A stretch of DNA of 64,000 nt from Ensifer adhaerens (GCF_028993555.1 NZ_CP118610.1:558001-622000); one strand, 5' to 3'. Shown: positions 41,443 to 51,204, numbered from the stretch's first letter. The notes: a model not told the origin generated them from the letters alone. Numbers and translations are program-made.

Positions 41443-42175
41443 GATTGAAGTCAAGAAGCGTGGCATTCTCGGGCGCCTCGGCGCCTTCCTGTTGCTCGCA
41501 GTCGCCTTCGCCATCCTTATCTCGCTCGGTACCTGGCAGATGCAGCGGTTGCACTGGAAGGAAGGTCTGCTGACGGCCATTTCGGAGCGCCGGTCGGCGC
41601 CGCCGGTGACACTCGGCGGGATAGAAAAGATCCTTGCCGAGGGTGGCGACATCGATTACCGGACCGTGACCGTCCCGGGCCGGTTCGACCACACCAAGGA
41701 ACGGCACTTCTTCGCCACCTTCAACGGCCGCACCGGCTATTATATCTTCACGCCGCTGATGCTCGACGACGACCGCTTCCTGTTCGTCAATCGCGGTTTC
41801 GTGCCCTTCGAGCAGAAGGACTCATCGACGCGCTTGGCCGGCGAGCTTCCCGCCTCAGTCGTAATCAAAGGCCTTGCAAGGCCGAAGCTCAGCGAAAAGC
41901 CGTCGTCGATCGTTCCGGACAATGATCTCGCCAAGAACATCTTCTACTGGAAGGACCTCGACACGATGGCGTCCTCGGTTGGGCTTCCCGCCGACAAGGT
42001 CCTGCCGTTCTTCGTTGATGCCGATGCGACGCCCAATCCGGGCGGACTGCCGATCGGCGGTGTGACCCAGTTCGATCTTCCGAATAACCACCTGCAATAT
42101 GCCCTGACCTGGTATGGCCTGGCGGCGGCTCTGGTTCTGGTCAGCGGTCTCTACGCGGCGCGCCGCGGACGATAG
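41435..42175 (+). CDS. SURF1 family oxidase assembly protein
   Basis: Assembly factor of cytochrome oxidase, 246 residues from GTG 41435, overlapping the DUF983 stop. One helix at each end (LGAFLLLAVAFAILISLGTWQ and ALTWYGLAAALVLVSGLYAARR) encloses the soluble domain. SURF1 signatures are GTWQMQRLHWKEGLL, VTVPGRFDH and FVNRGFVP. Position after the cox genes supports a heme-insertion role. Confidence 0.93.
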   Translation: MAEIEVKKRGILGRLGAFLLLAVAFAILISLGTWQMQRLHWKEGLLTAISERRSAPPVTLGGIEKILAEGGDIDYRTVTVPGRFDHTKERHFFATFNGRTGYYIFTPLMLDDDRFLFVNRGFVPFEQKDSSTRLAGELPASVVIKGLARPKLSEKPSSIVPDNDLAKNIFYWKDLDTMASSVGLPADKVLPFFVDADATPNPGGLPIGGVTQFDLPNNHLQYALTWYGLAAALVLVSGLYAARRGR

Positions 42176-42231
42176 CCCGGAGGGCGCCGCCGTGCTAACG
42201 CTGACGGAGGGATCGACAGCGGGGGACAAGG

Positions 42232-42597
42232 ATGGCGATCATCACGAATACTCTGATTGCCTTGACGGGCCTGCTGCATGTCGGTTTTCTCGTGCTCGAA
42301 ATGTTCCTGTGGACCGGGCCTCGGGGGAGGGCAGTCTTCCGCATGACACAGGAACAGGCGGAGACGACGCGGGTCCTTGCCGCCAACCAGGGGCTTTACA
42401 ACGGTTTCCTCGCGGCCGGCCTGTTCTGGTCGTTGATCCAATCGGAACCATCCTTTGCCTTCGAACTGAAGGTGTTCTTCCTTGTGTGCGTGATCGTTGC
42501 CGCTATATATGGCGCGTGGTCGGTCAAGCCGCGTATCCTCCTGATCCAGGGCGGCCCGGCGATCGCAGCGCTCGTTTTCCTTCTAATGGCATCCTGA
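42232..42597 (+). CDS. DUF1304 family membrane protein
   Basis: 121 residues with four predicted helices (NTLIALTGLLHVGFLVLEMF, GLYNGFLAAGLFWSL, VFFLVCVIVAAIYGAW and AIAALVFLLMAS). The N-terminal HxxFxxLEMFLW and the NQGLYNGFLA motif match DUF1304. Function is unknown. ispH begins three bases after its stop. Confidence 0.88.
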   Translation: MAIITNTLIALTGLLHVGFLVLEMFLWTGPRGRAVFRMTQEQAETTRVLAANQGLYNGFLAAGLFWSLIQSEPSFAFELKVFFLVCVIVAAIYGAWSVKPRILLIQGGPAIAALVFLLMAS

Positions 42598-42600
42598 TCC

Positions 42601-43611
42601 ATGGCATCTTCAGCGGCAGCAAAATCCCCGATCACCATTCGCCTCTGCGGCCCGCGCGGCTTCTGCGCCGGCGTCGACAGGGCGATCCAGATCGTCGTCC
42701 TGGCGCTGAAGGAGTTCGGCGCCCCGGTCTATGTCCGCCACGAGATCGTGCACAACCGCTATGTCGTCGAAGGTCTCGAGGCCAAGGGCGCGATCTTCGT
42801 CGAAGAGCTTGATGAGATCCCGCCGGAGCACCGCAAGCAACCGGTGGTCTTTTCGGCCCACGGCGTGCCGAAGTCGGTGCCTGCCGACGCCGACGCCCGC
42901 AATCTCTTCTATCTCGACGCCACCTGTCCGCTGGTCTCCAAGGTTCACAAGCAGGCGATGCGTCACAATCGGCTTGGGCGCCACGTCGTTCTGATCGGTC
43001 ATGCCGGCCACCCGGAAGTGATCGGCACCATGGGGCAGCTGCCCGAAGGTGCCGTGTCGCTGGTGGAGACCGTCGAGGATGCCGACGTCTATCAGCCGCC
43101 GGACCCGGACAATCTCGGCTTCGTGACCCAGACGACACTGTCGGTGGATGATACCGCCGGCGTCATCAAGCGCCTGCATGAGCGCTTCCCGAACCTGACT
43201 GCGCCTGCCGCCGATTCGATCTGCTACGCCACCACCAATCGCCAGGAGGCAGTGAAGCAGGCGGCTCCCGGCTGCGACCTGTTCCTGGTCGTCGGCGCGC
43301 CCAACTCGTCCAATTCCAAGCGGCTCGTCGAAGTTGCATTGCGGGCCGGCGCGAAAAAATCCGTGCTGGTGCAGCGTGCGTCGGAGATCGACTGGGATGA
43401 GATGGGCGACATCGCGACGGTGGGGCTGTCGGCTGGAGCTTCAGCGCCCGAAGTGATCGTCAACGAGATCATCGAGGCTTTCCGTGAGCGCTATGACGCT
43501 CAGGTGGAGCTTGCAGATACCGTCGAGGAGAACGAGAACTTCCTCGTCAACCGCGAGATCCGCCATGTGCCGCTGACATCAGCCGACATGGCCTTCGTCA
43601 ACGGCGAATAA
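42601..43611 (+). CDS. ispH: 4-hydroxy-3-methylbut-2-enyl diphosphate reductase
   Basis: 4Fe-4S enzyme of the last MEP-pathway step, producing IPP and DMAPP. 336 residues. The three cluster Cys are visible: [23 protein letters not shown] and [11 protein letters not shown]. It is directly followed by thrB and rnhA, a gene order I recall in rhizobia. dxs, the first enzyme of the pathway, is at 7-9 kb on the other strand. Confidence 0.97.
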   Translation: MASSAAAKSPITIRLCGPRGFCAGVDRAIQIVVLALKEFGAPVYVRHEIVHNRYVVEGLEAKGAIFVEELDEIPPEHRKQPVVFSAHGVPKSVPADADARNLFYLDATCPLVSKVHKQAMRHNRLGRHVVLIGHAGHPEVIGTMGQLPEGAVSLVETVEDADVYQPPDPDNLGFVTQTTLSVDDTAGVIKRLHERFPNLTAPAADSICYATTNRQEAVKQAAPGCDLFLVVGAPNSSNSKRLVEVALRAGAKKSVLVQRASEIDWDEMGDIATVGLSAGASAPEVIVNEIIEAFRERYDAQVELADTVEENENFLVNREIRHVPLTSADMAFVNGE

Positions 43612-43652
43612 CCCGCATCTTCTTGCCCGCATTTTCTTGAGAGTGGAAAACC

Positions 43653-44633
43653 TTGGCAGTTTACACCGATATCACGGAAGACGATCTCTCCCGTTTTCTC
43701 ACCGCCTATGACGTCGGGCAGCTGACCTCCTACAAGGGGATCGCCGAAGGCGTCGAGAACACCAATTTCCTGCTGCACACGACCAAGGGTTCCTACATTC
43801 TCACGCTTTACGAGAAGCGGGTGAACGCCGATGACCTGCCATTCTTCCTTGGGCTGATGCACCATCTGGCCGAGGGCGGCCTGTCCTGCCCGCTGCCGCT
43901 GCCGCGTGCGGATGGCAAGCTGCTCGGCGAGCTCTCGGGCCGCCCGGCCGCAGTCATCTCGTTCCTCGAAGGCATGTGGCTCAGGAAGCCGGAAGCCAAG
44001 CACTGCCACGAAGTGGGCAAGGCGCTGGCCGCCATGCACGTCGCCGGCGAAGGCTTCGCGCTGAAGCGCACCAATGCGCTTTCCGTCGGCGGCTGGCGGC
44101 CGCTCTGGGTCAATTCCGAGGCGCGTGCCGACGAAGTGCAGGCGGGCCTCAAGGATGAGATCGCCGCGGAACTCGAGCATCTCGAGCGCCATTGGCCGAA
44201 GGCGCTACCGGAGGGCGTCATCCATGCCGATCTCTTCCCGGACAACGTCTTCTTCCTCGGCGACCAGCTTTCCGGCCTGATCGACTTCTATTTCGCCTGC
44301 AACGACTATCTCGCCTATGACGTCGCCGTCTGCCTCAATTCCTGGTGCTTCGAGAAGAACGGCTCTTATAACATCACCAAGGGCATGGCGATGCTTGCTG
44401 GCTACGAGAGCGTGCGCAAGCTGACGCCGGCGGAGGTCGACGCGCTGCCGCTCCTCTGCCGCGGTTCGGCGCTGCGCTTCTTCCTGACGCGGCTCTATGA
44501 CTGGCTGATGACGCCCGCCGGCGCGCTCGTGGTCAAGAAAGACCCGCTCGAATATCTGACGAAGATCCGCTTCCACCGGGCGATCTCGTCAAGTGCGGAA
44601 TATGGCCTTCGCCGTGACGAGGGCCGGGCATGA
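43653..44633 (+). CDS. thrB: Homoserine kinase (APH-fold ThrB)
   Basis: Phosphorylates homoserine for threonine synthesis; 326 residues, TTG start 43653 ([15 protein letters not shown]). This is the aminoglycoside-phosphotransferase-like form found in rhizobia, not the GHMP form. The catalytic [11 protein letters not shown] and the metal motif [18 protein letters not shown] are present, as is the N-terminal [13 protein letters not shown]. The stop overlaps the rnhA start (ATGA). thrC at 52.6 kb uses its product. Confidence 0.93.
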   Translation: MAVYTDITEDDLSRFLTAYDVGQLTSYKGIAEGVENTNFLLHTTKGSYILTLYEKRVNADDLPFFLGLMHHLAEGGLSCPLPLPRADGKLLGELSGRPAAVISFLEGMWLRKPEAKHCHEVGKALAAMHVAGEGFALKRTNALSVGGWRPLWVNSEARADEVQAGLKDEIAAELEHLERHWPKALPEGVIHADLFPDNVFFLGDQLSGLIDFYFACNDYLAYDVAVCLNSWCFEKNGSYNITKGMAMLAGYESVRKLTPAEVDALPLLCRGSALRFFLTRLYDWLMTPAGALVVKKDPLEYLTKIRFHRAISSSAEYGLRRDEGRA

Positions 44634-45097
44634 AGCATGTGGACATCTTCACCGACGGCGCCTGCTCGGGCAATCCGGGGCCGGGCGGCTGGGGAGCGGT
44701 GCTGCGCTATGGCGAAGTCGAAAAGGAACTGTCTGGCGGCGAAGCGGAAACTACCAACAACCGTATGGAATTGTTGGCGGCGATCTCGGCGCTCGACGCG
44801 CTGAAGAGCGCCTGCGAAGTCGATCTCCACACCGATAGCAAATATGTGATGGACGGCATCTCCAAGTGGATCCACGGCTGGAAGAAGAACGGCTGGAAAA
44901 CCGCGGACAAGAAGCCGGTGAAGAACGGCGAGTTGTGGCAGCGGCTGGATGAGGCCAATCGCCGTCACAAGGTGACGTGGCACTGGGTGAAGGGCCATGC
45001 CGGTCATCCGGAAAACGAGCGCGCCGACGAGCTCGCCCGCAAGGGCATGGAACCCTACAAGAAGGGGCGCCGTTCGGACTCTCTTCTCGTGAAATGA
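44630..45097 (+). CDS. rnhA: Ribonuclease HI
   Basis: Degrades the RNA strand of RNA-DNA hybrids; 155 residues. All four catalytic acids are visible: [31 protein letters not shown] and [10 protein letters not shown]. Start overlaps thrB by four bases, so it is translated from the same transcript. It is followed by a terminator shared with the peroxiredoxin gene. Confidence 0.97.
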   Translation: MKHVDIFTDGACSGNPGPGGWGAVLRYGEVEKELSGGEAETTNNRMELLAAISALDALKSACEVDLHTDSKYVMDGISKWIHGWKKNGWKTADKKPVKNGELWQRLDEANRRHKVTWHWVKGHAGHPENERADELARKGMEPYKKGRRSDSLLVK

Positions 45098-45098
45098 A

Positions 45099-45121
45099 AA
45101 ACGGGCCGTTGAGGCCCGTTT
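45099..45121. terminator. Bidirectional terminator between rnhA and peroxiredoxin gene
   Basis: 9-bp perfect stem AAACGGGCC/GGCCCGTTT with a 5-base loop and T-rich flanks on both strands. Confidence 0.85.
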
Positions 45122-45143
45122 CCCTTTGCACCTGCTTCTGCGT

Positions 45144-45629
45144 TCAGAGCTGCTCGAGCATCGCGGCAGCGCCGGAAACGGTCGCCTGGCCCGGGCTTTC
45201 TTCGAGATTGAGCGACTTCACCACGCCGTCTTCGACAAGCATCGAATAGCGCTTCGAGCGCACACCGAGCGTGCCGGCCGAGAGGTCGATGTCCATGCCA
45301 AGTGCCTTGGTGAAGGCAGCGTTCCAGTCGGAAAGGAAGTGGATCTTGCCCATGCCGCCGGACGCGGTTGCCCAGGCGCCCATCACGTGCAGGTCGTTGA
45401 CCGAGACGACGGCGATATCATCGATACCGCGGGCGAGGATCGCGTCGCGGTTTTCGAGGTAGCCCGGCAGATGGTTGAGCGAGCAGGTGGGCGTGAAGGC
45501 GCCGGGAACGGCAAAGAGCACGACGCGCTTGCCCGAAAACAGCTGATCGGTGGTGACCTCCACCGGACCATCGGCGGTTTTTTCCTTGAAGGTTGCGGCT
45601 GGCAGTTTGTCTCCGACGGCAATGGTCAC
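45144..45629 (-). CDS. Peroxiredoxin (Prx5/hybrid-Prx type)
   Basis: Thiol peroxidase of 161 residues. The peroxidatic Cys lies in PGAFTPTCSLNHLPGY near residue 49, and there is a conserved WxxxFTKALGM segment (SDWNAAFTKALGMDID). There is no fused glutaredoxin domain. Members reduce H2O2 and organic peroxides with glutathione/glutaredoxin or thioredoxin. It is convergent with rnhA. Confidence 0.92.
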   Translation of the reverse strand: MTIAVGDKLPAATFKEKTADGPVEVTTDQLFSGKRVVLFAVPGAFTPTCSLNHLPGYLENRDAILARGIDDIAVVSVNDLHVMGAWATASGGMGKIHFLSDWNAAFTKALGMDIDLSAGTLGVRSKRYSMLVEDGVVKSLNLEESPGQATVSGAAAMLEQL

Positions 45630-45703
45630 GGCACTCTCCTTGCGTTGCTTGCGTCCTCGCTTCTCCGCTCGCGTCGGAGAACTCGGCGGACTATAGATGC
45701 GGC

Positions 45704-46546
45704 CTAATCAAAGGCAAGGGTCGTCTCCATGCTGCGGCCCTTGGCGCGTATGGTGACAACGATCGGCTTGCCCTTGAGTTCCCTGTCCTTGCCGGAAAGG
45801 CGAACCGGGACGGCTGCGCCGAGGCCTGTCTCACCCTCGGTCGTGATCTCGGGCTTGCCGAAGGAAACGCCGGAAGGGCCGGCCAGGAACAGCTCCGGAT
45901 GATCCGCGCCATCAGGCAAGTGCACGGAGAGGTGCAGCACCGCATTTGCGTCGTCATAGCGGCTCGCCGTGACGGCAAAGTCCTTGGACGGCGCTTCCGG
46001 CAGTGCGGCGACGGCATCATCGATGCGTGCGCTGTCGAGCGGGTTGTCGAAATCGCCCTGCTTCAGCGTCAGTGTCAGCTCGCCCTGGACCGGGATGCAG
46101 ATGTCCTCGCAAATGCCGAGAAACACCGACGCACGAATATTGACGTCGCCGGCGCCTTGGACACGCTTCAGCGTCAGCGGGAAAGCGACCGACTTGTCGT
46201 AGCCGACATAGCGCACGACGCCATCGTCGAACGTCTTTGGCACCGGGAAGCCGATCTTCTCAAGCTTGACGTCGCTCGCCGGATCGATCGTCACCTGCGG
46301 GGGAATGCCGCTTGCACCAGGCTCGCGCCAATAGGTCTTCCAGCCGGCGTTGAGCCTGACTTCGAGCGTTGCGGGGATCGTGCCATCCTGTCTGGGCTGG
46401 GCTGCGACGAGGCGGATCATGCCGCCTGGGGAGGTCACCCACTCGCTGGTGGCCGCCTGTGCCGCCACCGGAAGAAAAAATGCGGCGATGAGGCTTGCCG
46501 CGCCAATGAACTGGACCATGTTCTGATGTGTGGAGCGCTGGATCAT
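45704..46546 (-). CDS. DsbD/ScsB-like N-terminal domain protein
   Basis: Exported protein of 280 residues from ATG 46546 with a signal peptide (MVQFIGAASLIAAFFLPVAAQA); ATG 46519 is possible. The domain is that of the periplasmic alpha part of DsbD-like thiol reductases, with CEDICIPVQGEL (CxxxC-type) near residue 145 and a beta-rich fold. The membrane and thioredoxin parts of a full DsbD are missing, so it could act as an electron acceptor or copper-stress factor. Followed by the peroxiredoxin gene on the same strand. Confidence 0.82.
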   Translation of the reverse strand: MIQRSTHQNMVQFIGAASLIAAFFLPVAAQAATSEWVTSPGGMIRLVAAQPRQDGTIPATLEVRLNAGWKTYWREPGASGIPPQVTIDPASDVKLEKIGFPVPKTFDDGVVRYVGYDKSVAFPLTLKRVQGAGDVNIRASVFLGICEDICIPVQGELTLTLKQGDFDNPLDSARIDDAVAALPEAPSKDFAVTASRYDDANAVLHLSVHLPDGADHPELFLAGPSGVSFGKPEITTEGETGLGAAVPVRLSGKDRELKGKPIVVTIRAKGRSMETTLAFD

Positions 46547-46712
46547 GCCGGAAGCAATATCGGTTTTGCCGGCGAGGCTCCAGACGCTCCGAAGAGAGCA
46601 ACGATCATAATCGCTTGATCGGACACGGCGAAGTGAACGTCGTGCGTGCAATATTTCCGGGCCGCGACGCTGAGGCGCTTTTCATTTCGCGGCGAATTGG
46701 TAGGCTGTTCCC

Positions 46713-47321
46713 ATGATGTCAACTCCGATGGCGCAGAAGAGGCGGGAGCGAGGTTTCCTTGACGGTCAGTTCCTGATCGCCATGCCGGGAATGTTTGATG
46801 CCAATTTCGCCCGCACGGTGATCTTTATCTGCGCCCATTCGGACGATGGAGCGATGGGCTTCGTGCTCAACAGGCCCCAGCAACTGACCTTTCCGGACGT
46901 GCTGCTTCACCTCGATATTCTCGATGAGGAAGAGGCGATCCGGCTTCCGCAGATGACACGGGATTTCCAGATTCAGGCCGGCGGGCCGGTCGAGACCGGG
47001 CGCGGCTTCGTGCTGCATTCCGACGATTATCTGAGCGATTCCAGCATTCCCGTCAGCGACGACATCTGCCTGACCGCAACGCTCGATATCGTCCGCGCCA
47101 TTTCGCGCGGGGAGGGGCCGGTGAGGGCGACGATGATGCTCGGCTATGCCGGCTGGGGCCCGGGCCAGCTTGAAGCAGAAATCACCCAGAACGGCTGGCT
47201 CACATGCCCCGCGCGCGAAGAGCTGATCTTCGACAAGGCGCTCGACGACAAATACGACCGGGCACTGGCGCTGATGGGCGTATCGGCCGCGATGCTCTCG
47301 GTGGACGCGGGCCACGCCTGA
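46713..47321 (+). CDS. YqgE/AlgH family protein (DUF179)
   Basis: 202-residue soluble protein of the AlgH family. Family patterns are [36 protein letters not shown] and [14 protein letters not shown]. In other bacteria the family has been linked to transcription or redox signalling, but the function is not settled. The ATG at 46713 is preceded by a second ATG-adjacent codon (MM). It is convergent with the GGDEF/EAL gene. Confidence 0.9.
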   Translation: MMSTPMAQKRRERGFLDGQFLIAMPGMFDANFARTVIFICAHSDDGAMGFVLNRPQQLTFPDVLLHLDILDEEEAIRLPQMTRDFQIQAGGPVETGRGFVLHSDDYLSDSSIPVSDDICLTATLDIVRAISRGEGPVRATMMLGYAGWGPGQLEAEITQNGWLTCPAREELIFDKALDDKYDRALALMGVSAAMLSVDAGHA

Positions 47322-47360
47322 TTGCCTGATTAGCCGGTCTTCTCCAGATCATTCAAGCTG

Positions 47361-47391
47361 AAAAAAGCCCGTCGAACTGTTGCCGACGGGC
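47361..47391 (-). terminator. Intrinsic terminator of the membrane GGDEF/EAL gene
   Basis: 8-bp stem CGACGGGC/GCCCGTCG with a 9-base loop; on the minus strand it runs into TTTTTT, 46 bases past the stop codon. Confidence 0.8.
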
Positions 47392-47436
47392 CTATGGACG
47401 ATGGTGCGCGCGCTGAGCGGCGCCGGGTTGGCGAAC

Positions 47437-50346
47437 TCACGCCCGCTTCATCAGCGGAAAGCGTTCCTTCAGAAGCCGCTGAATCGATTCCGAGCCGATC
47501 GGCGGGCCGAAGAGGAAGCTCTGACCGTAGTCGCAGCCCATCTGTGAGAGCTGGATCGCGTCGTCCTCGGATTCGATACCCTCGGCCACCACCTGCATGT
47601 CGAGTTCACGCGCCATGGTGATCACCGAGCGCAGCAGGATGCCGCGCTTGTCGCTGGGGTCACGCACCAGCGCCTTGTCGATCTTGATCGTGTCGAAGGG
47701 GAAGCGGGTAAGATAGGAAAGCGACGAATGGCCGGTCCCGAAGTCGTCAAGCGCCAGCTTCAGGCCGGCCTCCTTCAGCTTTTCAAGGACGAGACGGGCC
47801 TGCTCGGGATTTTCCATCACGAGCGACTCTGTCAGTTCCATCTTGACCTTGCCGGGATCGCAGCGGTTCTTGTTGAGAATGGCGCGGACGTCGTCATAGA
47901 GCTCGTTGTTGAGCAACTGGGCGCTTGAAAGATTGATCGAGACGAAGATCGGCAGGTCGCCGGTCTGCAGCTGCCATTCCGTCAGATCGCTCGTCGCCTT
48001 GTCGAAGGCGAACATGCCTAGCTGGTTGATGAGGTCGGAATTCTCGGCAATCGGGATGAACTCGGTCGGCGAGATGTTGCCGCGCTTCGGATGATCCCAG
48101 CGCATCAGCGCCTCGAAACCGGCGATTTCGGCATCATTCAGCCGCACGATAGGCTGGTAGACGAGCGAAAGCTCCTTGCGCTCGATCGCCTTCTTGAGAT
48201 CGGCTTCAAGCTGCAGCCGGTCCGATCCCGAGGTACGGAAAGCGGGACGGAAGGGTTCGACGCGGTTGCCGCCTTCCTTCTTCGCGCGGAACATGGCGAG
48301 TTCGGCATCGTCGAGCAGGCCTGCAGCGCTTTGCTCCTGGTCGAGCCAGGAGACGAGGCCGATCGAGGCCGTCAGGTTGATTTCGCGGTTGCCGTAGTTG
48401 AGCGGCACCATGATCGCCTTGCTCACCGCGTCGGCGAAATCCGCGACCTTGGCGGGATCACGCTCGGACATCAGGATCAGCCCGAACTGGTCGCCGCCGA
48501 GGCGGGCTAGCGTATCCTGCGGGCGCAGCAGCCGGCGCAGCCGCCGTGTCAAGGCGATCAGAATGTTGTCGCCGGCGGCAATGCCGAGGAGATCGTTGAC
48601 CTGCTTGTAGCGGTCGATGTCGATCGCAAGCACTGTCGGGCGAACGGAATTGTTGCCGTCGGCCATCAGCAGGATCGCCTGCAGCCGGTCAAGGAACACC
48701 TGTCGGTTCGGAAGGCCGGTCAGATTGTCGAGCAGCGCATTGTGCAGCAGACGCTCGACGGAATTGCGTTGTTCGGTGATGTCGATGATGGTGCCGACGC
48801 AGCGGATGATCTCGCCATTGGCGCCGAGTACCGGCCGGGCGCGAATGGAAAGCCAGTGATAGTGGCCGTCCTCGGCGCGCACGCGGAATTCATGGTTGAG
48901 CTTGCCGCGACGGCGCTCGAGCAGCACGTCGAGTGTCGCCCGGAAGCGGTCACGGTCATCAGGGTGGAGCCGCGGCAGCCAATTGCGCAAGGGGCCGTGC
49001 ATGCTGCCGAGCGATAGACCGAGCTGGGTCGAGATATCGGGCATGGTCACGACGCGATCGCGGGAGACATCCCAGTCCCAGACGGTATCGCCCGAGCCGG
49101 TGAGCGCGAGCGACTGGCGTTCGAGATCCGAGAACAGGCCCTGCTGGTAGCCGCTGCCGGCGACCGCATGCTGCATGACGGTGAAGCCGATCAGAAGCAC
49201 GATAAGGACGAGACCGCCGCCGAGCGCCGGCTGCACGATGTCGTTGGCGAGCTGGCCGGTGACGGTCAGCCATGCTCCGAAGAGCCAGACGAGAATGAGC
49301 AGCCAGGCAGGCACCAGAAGAATTGCACGGTCGTAGCGGTTGAAGCCGAGATAGGCGATCAGCACGATCCCGACCGTTCCCGTCAGCGCGAAGGAAAGGC
49401 GGGCGATACCGGACGCAATCGCCGGATCGTAGACAGCGACGCCGAAGAGCAGGCCGAGCCCCAGGATCCAGGCGAGCGTCGCATAGCCGAGATGCTGGTG
49501 CCATCGGTTGAGATTGAGATAGGTGAACAGGAAGATCACCAGGCCCGCCGCCAGGAAGACCTCGGTGCCCGCTCGCCATATTCGCTCGTCGCCGGCCGTC
49601 ACGCTGATGAGTTTCGACAGGAAGCCGAAATCGACGCAGATATAGGCGAGAACCGCCCAGGCAAGGGCTGCCGTCGCCGGCAGCATCGAGGTTCCCTTCA
49701 CGACGAAGAGGATGGTCAGGAACACCGCAAGCAGGCCGGCAATGCCAAGCACGATCCCGCGATAGAGCGTGAAGGCGTTGACCGTGTCCTTGTAGGAATC
49801 CGGTTCCCACAGGTAGATCTGCGGCAGTTCCGGCGTCGCGAGTTCCGCAACGAAGGTGATGATGACGCCCGGCGCCAGCGTGATGCGGAAGACGTCCGCC
49901 TCGTCGCTCGGCTCACGGCTGAGCGCGAAACCTTCGCTGGGCGTAATCGACAGGATGCGCTTGGAGCCGAGGTCCGGCCAGAAGAGCTTGGAATTCACCA
50001 GTCGGAAATGCGGCGCGACGATCACGCGGTCGAGCGGCTCGGCCGAAACGTTGGCGAGCGCGAACACTGCCCAGTCGCCCTGATGGTCTTCGCTGCTCGA
50101 GCGCACTTCGATGCGCCGTACGATGCCGTCGGTGCCCGGTGCCGTCGAGACCTGGAAGGCTTCGTTGCGGCCACTGTAGATTTCGGTCGTTGCCGTCAGG
50201 TCGAGCGCGGTGTCCTCGCGCGAGATCTTCACCGGCTCCAGAGCCTGGGCCGCACCGCCGAGCGCGCAGAAAAACGTCGTGAGCGTAATCAGAAACGCTG
50301 CCAGCTTCGAGGCTGACCAGGCGAAGGGCGAGCGGGCTAGAGGCAT
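47437..50346 (-). CDS. Membrane 7TM-PAS-GGDEF-EAL protein with GGDQF site
   Basis: 969 residues. The ATG at 50346 shares one base with the acetyltransferase stop (TGATG). A signal-like helix (about 10-40) is followed by an extracytoplasmic domain, then about seven helices (192-400), a pattern of 7TMR-DISM sensors. A PAS domain (about 409-535) precedes the GGDEF domain, where the active site reads RLGGDQFG: Glu is replaced by Gln620 (codon CAG on the minus strand at 48487-48489). The EAL domain is intact ([37 protein letters not shown]). It is probably a phosphodiesterase with a non-cyclising GGDEF part that may bind GTP. Confidence 0.92.
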   Translation of the reverse strand: MPLARSPFAWSASKLAAFLITLTTFFCALGGAAQALEPVKISREDTALDLTATTEIYSGRNEAFQVSTAPGTDGIVRRIEVRSSSEDHQGDWAVFALANVSAEPLDRVIVAPHFRLVNSKLFWPDLGSKRILSITPSEGFALSREPSDEADVFRITLAPGVIITFVAELATPELPQIYLWEPDSYKDTVNAFTLYRGIVLGIAGLLAVFLTILFVVKGTSMLPATAALAWAVLAYICVDFGFLSKLISVTAGDERIWRAGTEVFLAAGLVIFLFTYLNLNRWHQHLGYATLAWILGLGLLFGVAVYDPAIASGIARLSFALTGTVGIVLIAYLGFNRYDRAILLVPAWLLILVWLFGAWLTVTGQLANDIVQPALGGGLVLIVLLIGFTVMQHAVAGSGYQQGLFSDLERQSLALTGSGDTVWDWDVSRDRVVTMPDISTQLGLSLGSMHGPLRNWLPRLHPDDRDRFRATLDVLLERRRGKLNHEFRVRAEDGHYHWLSIRARPVLGANGEIIRCVGTIIDITEQRNSVERLLHNALLDNLTGLPNRQVFLDRLQAILLMADGNNSVRPTVLAIDIDRYKQVNDLLGIAAGDNILIALTRRLRRLLRPQDTLARLGGDQFGLILMSERDPAKVADFADAVSKAIMVPLNYGNREINLTASIGLVSWLDQEQSAAGLLDDAELAMFRAKKEGGNRVEPFRPAFRTSGSDRLQLEADLKKAIERKELSLVYQPIVRLNDAEIAGFEALMRWDHPKRGNISPTEFIPIAENSDLINQLGMFAFDKATSDLTEWQLQTGDLPIFVSINLSSAQLLNNELYDDVRAILNKNRCDPGKVKMELTESLVMENPEQARLVLEKLKEAGLKLALDDFGTGHSSLSYLTRFPFDTIKIDKALVRDPSDKRGILLRSVITMARELDMQVVAEGIESEDDAIQLSQMGCDYGQSFLFGPPIGSESIQRLLKERFPLMKRA

Positions 50347-50957
50347 CAAAGGGGCATATTCCTGTTCGGTAGTGCATCGTCGGACAGCAGAGAAAAGAGC
50401 ACGTGGTCTCGCCACTGGCCGTTGATTCTCAAGTACTGTCTTAAGTAGCCTTCACGCTCAAAACCGGCCTTTTCAAGGAGCCGGATGCTTCTTGAGTTGT
50501 CCGGAATACAGGCTGCTTCAATACGGTGCAACTCAAGGGTCGAAAAGATGTAGGGAATGGTCAGCCTGAGCGCCGCGTACATATGGCCCTTGCCGGCGTG
50601 GCGCGCGCCCATCCAGTAGCCGATCATGCAGTTTTGCCCGGCGCCGCGGCGGATGTGGCCGATGGTCAGTCCACCGAGCAGCATTTCGTCAGGCTTGTGG
50701 AAAAGAAAGAGCGGCACAGCCTGGCCCGAGGAATATTCCTGCTCGTTGCGGATGACCCGGCTGCGAAAAGCGCTCTCGGTCATCTCGTCGGTGCGCCAGG
50801 TTGGTTCCCATGGTTCCAGGAAAGGGCGACTCTCGCTTCTGAGCTGAAACCATTGGCGATAATCGGCATAGCGGGGGAGCCGCAGCAGATAATTCTGGTC
50901 GGCAATTTCGATCGTCTCCGGCTGCCGCGACAGGAACCGAAAAACCGATCGTGTCAT
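50346..50957 (-). CDS. GNAT acetyltransferase, RimJ-like
   Basis: 203 residues from ATG 50957 with GGAGG five bases upstream; the frame upstream to 51065 is not needed. RimJ/RimL features: LGGLTIGHIRRGAGQNCMIGYW, GKGHMYAALRLTIPYIF and the C-terminal ELHRIEAACIPDNSRSIRLLEKAGF. Predicted to acetylate a ribosomal protein or other N-terminus. Coupled to the c-di-GMP gene, a pairing that suggests co-regulation but not a shared substrate. Confidence 0.9.
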   Translation of the reverse strand: MTRSVFRFLSRQPETIEIADQNYLLRLPRYADYRQWFQLRSESRPFLEPWEPTWRTDEMTESAFRSRVIRNEQEYSSGQAVPLFLFHKPDEMLLGGLTIGHIRRGAGQNCMIGYWMGARHAGKGHMYAALRLTIPYIFSTLELHRIEAACIPDNSRSIRLLEKAGFEREGYLRQYLRINGQWRDHVLFSLLSDDALPNRNMPL

Positions 50958-50979
50958 AGCTGCCTCCGAGGCCGTCCAG

Positions 50980-51128
50980 TTTGCGTGCGGGGACCTTTTA
51001 TCATCCGCCCGGCAGCGCGCCTTTGCGCTGTCACAAACCGAAACGTTGCACAACTTTGCGCGCAAATCGAATCCGAATTTGCGAAAAGACGCAAAGACTT
51101 CACCATTTGAACACGGTGTTTGCGTCTT
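50980..51128. promoter_or_regulatory. Cluster of TTTGCG/CGCAAA motifs upstream of the RimJ-like gene
   Basis: Seven copies of the hexamer in 145 bases (50980, 51022, 51055, 51061, 51078, 51090, 51119), including a perfect 12-base palindrome TTTGCGCGCAAA at 51055-51066 and an interrupted hairpin AAGACGCAAA...CACC/GGTGTTTGCGTCTT at 51086-51128. It lies in the 291-base gap before the RimJ-like-GGDEF/EAL operon. It may be an operator array; the binding protein is unknown. Confidence 0.45.
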
Positions 51129-51140
51129 CGGCGGTCCAGG

Positions 51141-51184
51141 GCAATTCTAGGGAAAGTGGCAGACGCTTTTCCGCTGGGATTTTC
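51141..51184. repeat. 44-base palindromic element, decayed copy D
   Basis: Same length and register as copies A-C (GCAATTCT, 28-base core with GGGAAAGTGG and CTTTTCC, GGATTTTC), but the arms no longer pair fully and it lies between two tandem minus-strand genes. Confidence 0.6.
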
Positions 51185-51204
51185 CTGGCGTCGAATAGGT
51201 AAAG

